The notes: a model not told the origin generated them from the letters alone. A DNA stretch of 64,000 bases from Burkholderiaceae bacterium (GCA_031291325.1 JARLJG010000052.1:1-64000), one strand, 5' to 3'. Positions 27,762 to 36,022 are shown, counted from the stretch's first letter. Made by a program: numbers and translations.

Positions 27762-29285
27762 ATGAAAATACGCGCACAAATCGGCATGGTCTTGAATCTG
27801 GACAAATGCATCGGCTGCCATACCTGTTCCGTCACCTGTAAAAACGTCTGGACCAGTCGCCCGGGAATGGAATACGCATGGTTCAACAACGTCGAAACCA
27901 AGCCCGGCATCGGTTACCCGAAAGAATGGGAAAACCAGGAAAAATGGAATGGCGGATGGGTGAGGAAGGCCAACGGCAAGATCGAACCGCGCCAGGGCGC
28001 AAAATGGAAATTGTTGATGCGCATCTTCTCCAACCCCAACCTGCCGGAAATCGACGATTACTACGAACCGTATACGTTCGACTACGCGCATTTGCAATCG
28101 GCGCCGGAGATGAAGGCAAACCCCACCGCGCGCCCGCGCAGCCTGATTACTGGCAAGCGCATGGAAAAGATCGTCTGGGGGCCGAACTGGGAAGAAATCC
28201 TGGGCGGCGAATTTTCCAAGCGCAGCAAGGACAAGAACTTCGACGATATCCAGAAGGATATCTACGGGCAGTTTGAAAATACCTTCATGATGTATTTGCC
28301 CCGGTTGTGCGAGCATTGCCTGAATCCGGCGTGCGTCGCCAGTTGCCCGTCCGGCTCGATCTACAAGCGCGAGGAGGACGGCATCGTCCTGATCGACCAG
28401 GACAAATGCCGTGGCTGGCGCATGTGCGTCAGCGGCTGCCCGTACAAGAAAATCTATTACAACTGGAAATCCGGCAAGGCGGAAAAATGCATCTTCTGCT
28501 ATCCGCGCATTGAATCCGGCCAACCCACAGTTTGTTCGGAGACTTGCGTCGGTCGCATTCGTTATCTCGGCGTCTTGCTGTACGATGCCGACCGCATCGA
28601 GGAAGCGGCGAAGGTCGAACATGATCGCGATCTGTATCAAGCTCAACTCGATATTTTCCTCGATCCCAACGATCCCAAGGTCATCGAGCAGGCGCGCATC
28701 GACGGCATTCCCGAAAAATGGATCGAAGCCGCGCGCAAGAGTCCCGTATACAAGATGGCGGTCGACTGGAAAGTTGCGCTGCCGCTGCATCCCGAGTATC
28801 GCACTTTGCCGATGGTCTGGTATGTGCCGCCGCTGTCGCCGATCAGCGCTGCGGCGAATGCCGGCCACATCGGCGCCAACGGCGAAATTCCCGACGTAAA
28901 GCAATTGCGCATCCCCGTCAAATACCTGGCGAATTTGCTGACGGCGGGCGATACGGCGCCGGTTGAACGTGCGTTGGAGCGGATGCTCGCCATGCGCGCC
29001 TTCCAGCGCGAAAAACACGTCGATGGACGTATCAACACCGCAGTGTTGGATCAGGTCAACATGACGCAGGCCGAAGTGGAAGAGATGTACCACGTGATGG
29101 CCATCGCCAATTACGAAGACCGCTTCGTGATCCCCAGCACGCATCGGGAATACGCGGAAAACACCTTTGATGTGCGCGGCGGCTGCGGCTTTTCGTTCGG
29201 CAACGGTTGCTCCGACGGTGCAGGAGAGTCCAGCCTGTTCGGCACCGCCAAACGGCGCACCATTCCCATCAAGGCGGAGGTTTAG
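27762..29285 (+). CDS. narH: Nitrate reductase beta subunit NarH
   Basis: 507-residue iron-sulfur subunit with four cysteine groups: CIGCHTCSVTCKNVW, CEHCLNPACVASCPSG, CRGWRMCVSGCPYKK and CIFCYPRIESGQPTVCSETC. The Trp in CRGWRMC replaces a cysteine and yields one [3Fe-4S] beside three [4Fe-4S] clusters, as known for NarH. It passes electrons from NarI hemes to NarG. AAGGAG lies before the ATG. Confidence 0.98.
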   Translation: MKIRAQIGMVLNLDKCIGCHTCSVTCKNVWTSRPGMEYAWFNNVETKPGIGYPKEWENQEKWNGGWVRKANGKIEPRQGAKWKLLMRIFSNPNLPEIDDYYEPYTFDYAHLQSAPEMKANPTARPRSLITGKRMEKIVWGPNWEEILGGEFSKRSKDKNFDDIQKDIYGQFENTFMMYLPRLCEHCLNPACVASCPSGSIYKREEDGIVLIDQDKCRGWRMCVSGCPYKKIYYNWKSGKAEKCIFCYPRIESGQPTVCSETCVGRIRYLGVLLYDADRIEEAAKVEHDRDLYQAQLDIFLDPNDPKVIEQARIDGIPEKWIEAARKSPVYKMAVDWKVALPLHPEYRTLPMVWYVPPLSPISAAANAGHIGANGEIPDVKQLRIPVKYLANLLTAGDTAPVERALERMLAMRAFQREKHVDGRINTAVLDQVNMTQAEVEEMYHVMAIANYEDRFVIPSTHREYAENTFDVRGGCGFSFGNGCSDGAGESSLFGTAKRRTIPIKAEV

Positions 29286-29286
29286 C

Positions 29287-29994
29287 ATGACACTTCCAAA
29301 CGCTTCCATCAGCCTGCGGGTATTTGCCCGCTTGCTCTCCTATCCCGATCTGGAATTGCGCTCTACGTTGAATGACATGCGCGTGGCCTTGCAGTCGGAG
29401 CATGCGCTGCCGGGCGACAGGTTGGCCGAACTGGACGCTTTCATGCGCAATCTGGAGCGCGCCGAGTCGCTGCAAGCCGAGGCGGAATACGTGGAATTAT
29501 TCGACCGGGGCCGCGCAACCTCCCTGCACCTGTTTGAACATGTGCATGGCGATTCGCGCGATCGGGGGCCCGCCATGATCGACCTCGCGCAAACCTATGA
29601 AAAGGCTGGCTTGTACCTGACGCCTGAGGAAATGCCGGATTACCTGCCGGTTGTTCTCGAATTCGTTTCGACTCAACCGCCCAAGGAAGCACGCGCTTTT
29701 TTAGGCGAGATGTCGCATATCTTCAATGCAATCTTCAACGCCTTGCAAAAGCGCGACAGCCCGTACGCAAGCGTGCTGGGCGCGCTGCTGGAGCTGGCTG
29801 GAGAAAAAGCCCATGCGGTCAAAGTGACGCCGGACGAACCGCTCGATGCGTCGTGGGAAGAACCGGTGGTTTTTGACGGTTGTTCTACCAAAGGGCAGGG
29901 CGGCACAAACCAGGCGCAACCGATCAATTTCATCAGGAACGGCAAAGCCGCCGAATTTGCCAAGGCAGTAGATAACGCGGGGGTTTCATCATGA
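29287..29994 (+). CDS. narJ: Nitrate reductase maturation chaperone NarJ
   Basis: 235-residue cytoplasmic chaperone that holds NarGH until the molybdenum cofactor is inserted. The TorD/NarJ fold is marked by FARLLSYPDLELRSTL, YVELFDRGRATSLHLFEHVH then GDSRDRGPAMIDL, and PDYLPVVLEFVS. GGAGG precedes the start, and it overlaps narI by 4 bases. The C-terminal tail (STKGQGGTNQAQPINF) is of normal NarJ type. Confidence 0.96.
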   Translation: MTLPNASISLRVFARLLSYPDLELRSTLNDMRVALQSEHALPGDRLAELDAFMRNLERAESLQAEAEYVELFDRGRATSLHLFEHVHGDSRDRGPAMIDLAQTYEKAGLYLTPEEMPDYLPVVLEFVSTQPPKEARAFLGEMSHIFNAIFNALQKRDSPYASVLGALLELAGEKAHAVKVTPDEPLDASWEEPVVFDGCSTKGQGGTNQAQPINFIRNGKAAEFAKAVDNAGVSS

Positions 29995-30725
29995 ATGCAC
30001 TCAACCTGTTTCTCTTTGGCGTCTATCCGTATATCTGCCTTTCGGTTTTCTTCGTGGGTAGCCTGATTCGCTTCGACCGCGATCAATACACCTGGAAAAG
30101 CGATTCCTCGGAGTTGCTCAAGCGGGGGCAATTGCGCTTGGGCAGCAACCTGTTTCACGTCGGCATTTTGCTATTATTGTTTGGGCACTTCTTCGGGCTG
30201 CTGACGCCACACTGGGTCTATGAACAGCTTATCGAGGCCAGCTCCAAGCAAATGCTGGCGATGGTCAGCGGTGGCATTGCCGGTTCGCTGGGTATCTTGG
30301 GGGTGACTGTCTTGCTGCATCGCCGGCTGTCGGAACCGAGGATTCGGATCAATTCCAAAACCAGCGACATCGTTCTTTTGTTTATTTTTTGGCTGCAATT
30401 TGCGCTCGGCCTGGCCACCATCACCGTGTCGGCGCAACACCTCGACGGCGGTGAAATGCTCAAGCTCGCGGAATGGGCGCAAAGGATCGTCACGCTGCGT
30501 GCGGGCGCCCCGGACTTGTTGCTGGACAGCGGTTGGATATTCAAGGCCCATATGTTTTTAGGCATGAGTATTTTCTTGATCTTCCCTTTCACCCGCCTGG
30601 TTCACGTATGGAGCGGCTTTGGTGCGGTCGCTTACCTATTGCGTCCGTATCAGGTGGTGCGCGCCCGCCGCTTGAACCTGCCGGACGGGCATAACCACGC
30701 GCGCCGTCCCGGTGCGGACATTTAA
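29991..30725 (+). CDS. narI: Nitrate reductase gamma subunit NarI (cytochrome b)
   Basis: 244 residues with five TM helices. It oxidises quinol and holds two b hemes. Heme ligand His candidates are in LRLGSNLFHVGILLLLFGHF (two) and in KAHMFLGMSIFLIFPFTRLVH (two). It opens with the NarI signature LFGVYPYICLSVFFVGSLIR. It completes the NarGHI complex and is followed 10 bases later by a parvulin gene. Confidence 0.97.
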   Translation: MNALNLFLFGVYPYICLSVFFVGSLIRFDRDQYTWKSDSSELLKRGQLRLGSNLFHVGILLLLFGHFFGLLTPHWVYEQLIEASSKQMLAMVSGGIAGSLGILGVTVLLHRRLSEPRIRINSKTSDIVLLFIFWLQFALGLATITVSAQHLDGGEMLKLAEWAQRIVTLRAGAPDLLLDSGWIFKAHMFLGMSIFLIFPFTRLVHVWSGFGAVAYLLRPYQVVRARRLNLPDGHNHARRPGADI

Positions 30726-30735
30726 GGAGCTGGCG

Positions 30736-31524
30736 ATGTCGACAACGATGGAATGCAAATCGCGCATTGCAAAAATCAATGGCGTGGCGCTAAACAAAGA
30801 GGATGAACACTTGACCGACGACGATCTGCGGCAGCGCGCCTGTTCGGAACTGTTGCGCCAGGCCGCCATCGCGTCCGGCTTGCTTGCCGCCGGCAACCTG
30901 CCTGGCGTCGATGGCGTCCTGAGTGAAGAGGCATCCGCAGCGATCGAAATACTGTTGGGAAAAGCGCTCGTCATCTCCGAGCCGGAGCCGGAGGCTTGCC
31001 GTCGCCACTATCTTGCACATCGGGCAACTTACACCACCGGCGAGCGGGTGAGGGCGCGGCATATCTTGTTCGCCGTGACTGACGGGGTGGACGTGACGGC
31101 GTTGCGCAATCGCGCCGAAACCACGTTGCTGGACGTCAGGTGCCACGATGAAAACGCCGTTGACACCTTTGCCGAGGCGGCGCGAACCCAGTCGAATTGC
31201 CCGAGTGGCGCTAACGGCGGCAATCTCGATTGGCTCATTGAAGCGGATTGCGCACCGGAATTCGCCAAGGAAATTTTCGCGCACGCCGAAGTGGGCGTGT
31301 TGCCACGTCTGGTGCATAGCCGCTTCGGACTGCATGTGGTCGAAGTGCTGGAGCGCGAGGCGGGCGTCGCCCAGCCGTTTGAAGCGGTCAGCAGCGCAAT
31401 CGCCATGAGCTTGCAGCGCAAGGCTTACGTCACGGCGCTTTTGCAATACCTGCGCAACTTGTCGAATCTAGCCCATATCGAGGGTGTGGAATTGGAAATA
31501 GGGGACGCGCAATCGGTTGCGTAG
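30736..31524 (+). CDS. Parvulin-type peptidyl-prolyl isomerase (NifM-like), last gene of the nar operon
   Basis: 262 residues. The rotamase domain starts about residue 110 (VRARHILFAVTDG), continues through CPSGANGGNLDWL and ends with HSRFGLHVVEVLE. The N-terminal third is helical and NifM/SurA-like. There is no signal peptide, so it should act in the cytoplasm, unlike SurA. AAGGAG lies 7 bases before the ATG at 30736. Its place after narI suggests help in folding NarG/NarH, as NifM does for nitrogenase Fe protein; that is inference. Confidence 0.88.
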   Translation: MSTTMECKSRIAKINGVALNKEDEHLTDDDLRQRACSELLRQAAIASGLLAAGNLPGVDGVLSEEASAAIEILLGKALVISEPEPEACRRHYLAHRATYTTGERVRARHILFAVTDGVDVTALRNRAETTLLDVRCHDENAVDTFAEAARTQSNCPSGANGGNLDWLIEADCAPEFAKEIFAHAEVGVLPRLVHSRFGLHVVEVLEREAGVAQPFEAVSSAIAMSLQRKAYVTALLQYLRNLSNLAHIEGVELEIGDAQSVA

Positions 31525-31649
31525 GAGCCGCGCCGGATTCGCTGCGCAAGCAACAGCTTGCTATCGCGATGGCGAAACTTGAAGCAGCGGATTGAGTGGA
31601 ACGAATATTTTTCATTTCATCCCGACTCCTGTCGGAGGAGGAGCTACCC

Positions 31650-31754
31650 ATGGCACGCACCGACAAATTCAGGCAACAGCACAACGATCTGTTGATCCTG
31701 GTGAGCGAACTCCAAGCACTGCTCGACTGTCGGATTTGCTTGAACGACAAGTGA
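31650..31754 (+). pseudogene. Truncated hemerythrin-like gene, 34 codons left
   Basis: An excellent ribosome site GGAGGAGG precedes the ATG. The peptide MARTDKFRQQHNDLLILVSE then LQALLD resembles the first helix of hemerythrin-like proteins that begin M-A-R-x-D-K-[FY]-R-x-Q-H. The frame stops 8 codons later, in sequence antisense to a ccoG remnant, so most of the gene is gone. It is 125 bases after the parvulin stop. Confidence 0.4.
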
Positions 31755-31775
31755 TGGACCAATGCATGTTCGGTT

Positions 31776-31919
31776 GAATACCGTTTGCGGGCAGGCATAT
31801 CCACACCAGACCCGGCCCGCCACCGTAGTGACCAAAAATAACGCATACGCGCAGATGATCAACAGGACCGCGAGATAGATGAAGTCCTGCGGCCACAGGA
31901 CAATGCCGAAAAAGCGGCC
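31776..31919 (-). pseudogene. ccoG: Internal fragment of ccoG (rdxA/fixG)
   Basis: Minus-strand reading gives GRFFGIVLWPQDFIYLAVLL, ICAYALFLVTTVAGRVWCGY and ACPQTVF. This is the CcoG membrane segment followed by the first cysteines of its ferredoxin domain (WCGYACPQTV). No start, no downstream cysteines and no stop in register are found. Upstream sequence (31920-32037) is out of frame. CcoG supports cbb3 oxidase copper-site assembly; this copy is dead. Confidence 0.7.
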
Positions 31920-32037
31920 TCAGTGCCGAGCGCGTAAGCGTGCGCACCGAACTCCGCACGGGTCTTTTTGTGCGCCCGCGCAATACGCCGCAATTGGATC
32001 TTTTTTGAGGCGAATCGACACGCGTTCGCGTCGCCGG

Positions 32038-32511
32038 TCACGGCAGGGCAGGTTTGACCACCATCAGGAAATAGACCGCCAGCATCGCGATAAACGCCGG
32101 ATAGCCGAGCCGCTCCCAGTATCTCGCATAGCGCCAATACTGCGGCGGCAATGCCGTGCCGCTTTCATTTGCGCTCGTCGCCATGCGCGCCATCCTGACT
32201 TGCAGCCAGACTACCGGCAGCCAGCATGCGCCGGTCAACCCATACAGCGCGAGCGTGACGAGGATCCACGGCGTGGCAAGCGGCCAACCGGCCAGATGGA
32301 TCATCCACAACCCGGTAATCGGTTGCACGATTACGGCTGGCGTGGTGAACCAGTAATCGGCGCGCACTACCAGCCGGCAGGTGGTGGCAATTGCTTCCAC
32401 CGAAGCGGAGCGATTGGCAAAGAAAAGATAGAACGCCGAGCCGAAGCCGGTGCCGACCAGCAGCACCGACGACAGGATGTGGATCAGTTTGAGAATCACA
32501 TAGGCGTTCAT
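32038..32511 (-). CDS. DUF2269 family integral membrane protein
   Basis: 157 residues with four predicted TM helices: ILKLIHILSSVLLVGTGFGS, TTPAVIVQPITGLWMIHLAG, ILVTLALYGLTGACWLPVVW and a last one near the C-terminus (YPAFIAMLAVYFLMVV). The KLIHILSS..G.G sequence and the conserved interior residues fit DUF2269/YkoI-like proteins of unknown function. It overlaps the epimerase gene by 4 bases, so the two are co-translated under the GbsR-type operator at 33791-33811. Confidence 0.75.
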   Translation of the reverse strand: MNAYVILKLIHILSSVLLVGTGFGSAFYLFFANRSASVEAIATTCRLVVRADYWFTTPAVIVQPITGLWMIHLAGWPLATPWILVTLALYGLTGACWLPVVWLQVRMARMATSANESGTALPPQYWRYARYWERLGYPAFIAMLAVYFLMVVKPALP

Positions 32512-33764
32512 GGTTTGCTTTCCTCGGCCCATAGAATCAACAGGATGGCGATGATCGGCAGGTTCTTCAGCACCGGGCCGAACGGGTGCCGGAGAAATTC
32601 CGGCAGCGCGCAGGCGATGATGGCGGTGTAGACGGCAATCAATGCCAGTTGACCCAGCCATAGACGGCGTCCGGGAAAACCTATGCAGGCGATGCCAAGC
32701 AGGAAGTCGAGCGCGGCAGCGCCGTATAGCACGATCAATGCCGGCAGTCCCGCCAGGCCGACGCGCGACAAGAGCGCAAGGCTGTCCGCCACAGGAAAGA
32801 CGAATGCGCTGACGCCCGCTGTTGCGATCCAGACGGCGGCCAATACGTACCGTAACAACGGCAGTCGCCAAGCGGCCAACGCGCGCCCGCGCACACCGGC
32901 TGCGTGCCCGGGCGGGATGAATTGCGTCAGGTTGCGTGGCGGCGCACCGAGGATGCGGCAGGTGTCGCTCGGGTCGCCGACATTCCCGGCTTGCAGCATC
33001 TGCCAGGACTCGCGGTTCAACGGCCCTGGCGTCAAGCGTCCGGCACATTCGGCTGCCGTCGCCATCAGCGGCGCCGGCACGGCAAGTCTCGGTGCTTCGG
33101 AAAACCCTATTGCGTGCCGATAGCCGGCCAGCATTTCCCGATAGCTCACCGGCTTCGGCCCGACCAGGTCGACGCATTGGCGCGCTGGCGTCGCCGTGCT
33201 GGCAAGGCGGACGATGGCGTCGATCAGGTCGTCGAGATGGATCGGCTGCAATTGCTGCTGGCCGCCAGCCGGTAAAACATGCAGCGGCAGGCTCGCCAGC
33301 AGAGTGAAGAGGCGTGCCGATGCGCCATTTTCGCTGTACACCAACCCAGGGCGGACGATTTGCCATTCGAGCGGCAAGGTCTTCAGGAATTCGTCCGCTG
33401 CCCGCTTGCTGCGGAAATAGTGCGACGTTCCACGCTCCGCGCCAAGTGCCGATATTTGCACGACGCGCCGCACGCCAGCCACCGCGCAAGCCGCGAACAA
33501 GGCTTGCGGCGCGCGCCGATGGATGTCGTCGAAACGGTCGCCACCGCGTTCGACGATGATGCCGACTGCGTTGACGACGACATCGATCCCGCATAGGCGC
33601 GGCAGCCACACACTTTGATCGACATCGCGCGCATAGTCGATTTCGATGTCGCCCGGCTGCGTCGCGCGCCGGACACCGCGCACCGTTTCATGCCCTGCCT
33701 GGGCAAATGCGGTGCAAAGGGCGGCGCCGATCAAGCCGGATGCGCCGCAGATCAGGATTTTCAT
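32508..33764 (-). CDS. NAD(P)-dependent epimerase fused to a DoxX-like membrane domain
   Basis: 418 residues. The N-terminal Rossmann domain has ILICGASGLIGAALCTAFAQ (GxxGxxG) and an atypical short-chain dehydrogenase core (VRRVVQISALGAERGTSHYF with RSKRAADEFL in place of YxxxK). Residues about 295-415 form four TM helices of DoxX_3 type, ending CALPEFLRHPFGPVLKNLPI. Such NmrA/SDR-DoxX fusions occur widely but the substrate is unknown. AGGAG is 7 bases before the ATG. It is controlled together with DUF2269. Confidence 0.85.
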   Translation of the reverse strand: MKILICGASGLIGAALCTAFAQAGHETVRGVRRATQPGDIEIDYARDVDQSVWLPRLCGIDVVVNAVGIIVERGGDRFDDIHRRAPQALFAACAVAGVRRVVQISALGAERGTSHYFRSKRAADEFLKTLPLEWQIVRPGLVYSENGASARLFTLLASLPLHVLPAGGQQQLQPIHLDDLIDAIVRLASTATPARQCVDLVGPKPVSYREMLAGYRHAIGFSEAPRLAVPAPLMATAAECAGRLTPGPLNRESWQMLQAGNVGDPSDTCRILGAPPRNLTQFIPPGHAAGVRGRALAAWRLPLLRYVLAAVWIATAGVSAFVFPVADSLALLSRVGLAGLPALIVLYGAAALDFLLGIACIGFPGRRLWLGQLALIAVYTAIIACALPEFLRHPFGPVLKNLPIIAILLILWAEESKP

Positions 33765-33790
33765 TGGATTGCTCCTGTTCTTAATGACTG

Positions 33791-33811
33791 TTATTTCTGT
33801 ATAGACAGAAA
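33791..33811 (-). promoter_or_regulatory. Operator for the GbsR-like regulator at the epimerase promoter
   Basis: TTTCTGT-ATA-GACAGAAA is an imperfect copy of the palindrome in front of the regulator gene (34437-34468). It lies 30-47 bases before the epimerase start. On the minus strand a -10-like TATACA sits at its centre, consistent with repression. Confidence 0.6.
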
Positions 33812-33881
33812 GCGTGGTTTCAAAAAATCGGGCTAAGCGCCCGAACCTTTCTTCCGTGTTTCTACGTCAAATACAATCCTT

Positions 33882-34418
33882 CTACTTTGCTTGCTTCTTC
33901 TTTCTCATGGTGCGGCTGATCTTGGCGCCGACCCCTAGCGTCTTCATCAGCGTTTCCGGCTGCAACCGCATCATTTCTTCGACCCATGCGCTCATGATTT
34001 CGATGAACTCAAGCGTTTCGCGTATTTTTTTTGCGGCAGCCGGATCTTCTTCGTCGATCGCCGGGCTGGCAACGCATTCGCGCAAGGCAGCGATGGTCGG
34101 GTCGATTTCGCGTTGCCGCCTGCCTTCTACAATCAGCTTGAACAGTTCCCACACGTCGGAAGAAGTCTCGAAATGATCGCGCCGGTCGCCCATCAGGTGC
34201 ACGATCCGCACCAGACGCCACGCCTGCAGTTCCTTCAAACTGTTGCTGACGTTGGAGCGGGCGACGCCCAGTGTGGCGGCGATGTCTTCCGCATCCATCG
34301 GCCGCCCGGCCAGGTAGAGTAGTGCGTGGATCTGTGCGACAGTGCGATTGACGCCCCAGCGCGAGCCCATCTCGCCCCAGTGGAGAATGAATCGTTCTGC
34401 AATAGGCTTGAGTTCCAT
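33882..34418 (-). CDS. GbsR/MarR-family transcriptional regulator
   Basis: 178 residues. The winged helix-turn-helix is in residues about 20-80 (VAQIHALLYLAGRPMDAEDI then AATLGVARSNVSNSLKELQA), followed by FETSSDVWELFKLIVEGRR, typical of the GbsR branch of MarR. The C-terminus is basic (ISRTMRKKKQAK). No ribosome site precedes the ATG, and the -10 hexamer ends 7 bases before it, so the mRNA is probably leaderless. A strong palindrome overlaps its -35, indicating autoregulation. Confidence 0.85.
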   Translation of the reverse strand: MELKPIAERFILHWGEMGSRWGVNRTVAQIHALLYLAGRPMDAEDIAATLGVARSNVSNSLKELQAWRLVRIVHLMGDRRDHFETSSDVWELFKLIVEGRRQREIDPTIAALRECVASPAIDEEDPAAAKKIRETLEFIEIMSAWVEEMMRLQPETLMKTLGVGAKISRTMRKKKQAK

Positions 34419-34424
34419 GCAGTT

Positions 34425-34468
34425 AATATAGGATATTCATTTATTTCTGTCAAGACAGAAATAAATGA
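34425..34468 (-). promoter_or_regulatory. Promoter and 15-bp-arm operator of the GbsR-like gene
   Basis: The minus strand reads TTGACA (34453-34448), 17 bases, TATATT (34430-34425). A perfect inverted repeat with 15-base arms around a central AA (34437-34468; core ATTTCTGTC/GACAGAAAT) overlaps the -35 and spacer. The predicted start coincides with the ATG of the regulator. Confidence 0.75.
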
Positions 34469-34509
34469 CGTTTTCTACTATGTGCGAGCGGAATCTAAAA
34501 CCTTATTAC

Positions 34510-34523
34510 TTGATGTGGATCAA
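34510..34523 (+). promoter_or_regulatory. Perfect Crp/Fnr-type box
   Basis: TTGAT-GTGG-ATCAA matches the FNR consensus exactly. A -10-like TATGCT lies at 34541-34546, placing the box near -37 to -41 of a start around 34553-34558, and the small membrane protein gene begins at 34601. Confidence 0.75.
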
Positions 34524-34600
34524 ACAAATGCATTAAAAATTATGCTAAGGGTATCTGGCACCCTGCCAAAAGGGTTCCCAATAATTTTTAGGAGACAATC

Positions 34601-34834
34601 ATGCATATGATTCACTTGAAAGACGTTCATGTACCAAAAGGGCCGAATTTGTTCGCTCTTTCGTTAGGCGAACTTGCGTGCTGCGGCATTGCTCTGCTTT
34701 TCTTTGTGGTTTCCTGGGCGGTTGGCGGCAGCGAGAACATGGAAAACCTGGGTGGATCAATCACCTTGGCGTTGCTGCTGGCGGGAATGGCGATCGGGAT
34801 TTTGCTCTCGGTATTCACCAGGCCGAGGAATTGA
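34601..34834 (+). CDS. Small two-helix membrane protein under an FNR-type box
   Basis: 77 residues with two TM helices (LSLGELACCGIALLFFVVSW and SITLALLLAGMAIGILLSVF) and a short N-terminal stretch MHMIHLKDVHVPKGPN. AGGAG lies 7 bases before the ATG. I recognise no family. The exact FNR consensus 78 bases upstream suggests anaerobic induction; the size and topology resemble accessory subunits of oxidases or small stress proteins, but that is speculation. Confidence 0.7.
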   Translation: MHMIHLKDVHVPKGPNLFALSLGELACCGIALLFFVVSWAVGGSENMENLGGSITLALLLAGMAIGILLSVFTRPRN

Positions 34835-34868
34835 GTCGTCTACAAATGCCCGCTGCGCTTGGCGACCG

Positions 34869-35537
34869 TTATAGCAAAATGAAAGGATCTTTGCCGATCG
34901 CATAAGGATGGCAAAGACTGCGCAGCATCGCATGCGTTATGCGCCGGGTTTCCGCCAATGCGGCGTCGATGGCGGCCGGGTCTTGCGGCAATGCTTCGAT
35001 GGCGCCGTATAGCATTCCAAGAACGATGCGCGCCGTGCGCCGCGCATCGCCCGGCAGCATGACGCCCAAAGCCTGCAAGGCCTTGACCGTGCGCAGCATC
35101 GCGCCGATGCCGTGGCGTTCCCGGATGGCGCTCCAGGCTTCGCTGCCCAAGACTGCCGGAGCGTCGGACAAGCCTATCCGGCGTCCTTCGGGCGCCACCC
35201 CAGCGCGCAGCAACGCATCGATGCCGGCTAGAAAAGCGTCCCAGGGGCGGGCGCCGCCGGCCAACATCGCGTCGCTGACCTTGCCGACCAGTTTGACGAG
35301 ATCGCTATCCAATTCTTCGGCGACCGCAGCGAATAATCCCTTTTTGTCGCCGAAATGGTGATACAGCGCGCCCGCAGTCACGCCCGCTTCGGCGCACAAT
35401 GCGCCGACCGCAGTCGCTTCATAGCCATTTTGCCCGAACAAACGGCGACCGGCGGCACGTAGTGCGGCTTGCGTCGCCAAGCCATTTTCCTTGCGTCCGT
35501 CCGCTGTGGAAGGGGCGGCTGTGCTGCGTTTGATCAT
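34869..35537 (-). CDS. TetR/AcrR-family regulator
   Basis: 222 residues. The N-terminal helix-turn-helix (TQAALRAAGRRLFGQNGYEA then TAVGALCAEAGVTAGALYHH and FGDKKGLF) is canonical TetR. The C-terminal ligand domain has a typical RIGLSDAPAVLG motif. It is divergent from the DUF1304 gene, and a palindrome ACATAATTATGT lies in the shared promoter region, so it probably represses that gene. The ligand is unknown. Confidence 0.9.
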   Translation of the reverse strand: MIKRSTAAPSTADGRKENGLATQAALRAAGRRLFGQNGYEATAVGALCAEAGVTAGALYHHFGDKKGLFAAVAEELDSDLVKLVGKVSDAMLAGGARPWDAFLAGIDALLRAGVAPEGRRIGLSDAPAVLGSEAWSAIRERHGIGAMLRTVKALQALGVMLPGDARRTARIVLGMLYGAIEALPQDPAAIDAALAETRRITHAMLRSLCHPYAIGKDPFILL

Positions 35538-35564
35538 ATTCCCAATAGCTCAGCAAAATCCGAT

Positions 35565-35593
35565 TTGACAAGCATAACATAATTATGTATTGT
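35565..35593 (+). promoter_or_regulatory. DUF1304 promoter with TetR-type operator
   Basis: TTGACA (35565-35570), 17 bases, TATTGT (35588-35593). The perfect 12-bp palindrome ACATAATTATGT (35577-35588) fills the spacer, the usual place for a TetR-family operator. Confidence 0.55.
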
Positions 35594-35659
35594 ATAAAAT
35601 ATTAATAATGACCTCGATCGATTCGGGATTTGATTATTGCTTTTTGATAAGGCTCTTCT

Positions 35660-36022
35660 ATGTTACTTGTTGCACAAATCCTCACGGGCGTGGTCTTGCT
35701 GATCCACGTGTATATCGTCTTACTGGAAACCGTGTTGTTCAAGAGTCGTGGCGGCAAGGTATTCGGCCTGAACAGGGAGCAGGTTGAGGCGATGGCGTCG
35801 GCCATGGCAAACCAAGGTTGTTACAACGGCTTTTTGGTAGTTGCGCTGGCATTGGGCTTTTGCCTGCCCGACCCGGCTATCGCCATGGCTTTCACGCTGT
35901 ATGGATTGGGGTGCGTGGCGGTGGCTGGCATCTTCGGCGCGCTAACCGTGCAGGTTCGCATCCTCTTTGTGCAAGCCGTGCCGGCAGCTGCGGCGTTGAT
36001 TGCGCTCTATCTTTCGCGCTGA
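35660..36022 (+). CDS. DUF1304 family membrane protein
   Basis: 120 residues with four TM helices. Conserved DUF1304 features are ILTGVVLLIHVYIVLLETVL at the start, then NREQVEAMASAMANQGCYNG (ANQGxYNG signature) and PAAAALIALYL at the end. The function is unknown. Its expression is probably controlled by the divergent TetR regulator. Confidence 0.9.
   Translation: MLLVAQILTGVVLLIHVYIVLLETVLFKSRGGKVFGLNREQVEAMASAMANQGCYNGFLVVALALGFCLPDPAIAMAFTLYGLGCVAVAGIFGALTVQVRILFVQAVPAAAALIALYLSR

Noticed and set aside
32038-33609. A single long minus-strand gene covering DUF2269 and part of the epimerase
   Set aside because: The upstream part is out of frame with the recognisable epimerase and is arginine-rich; the two overlapping genes explain the region.
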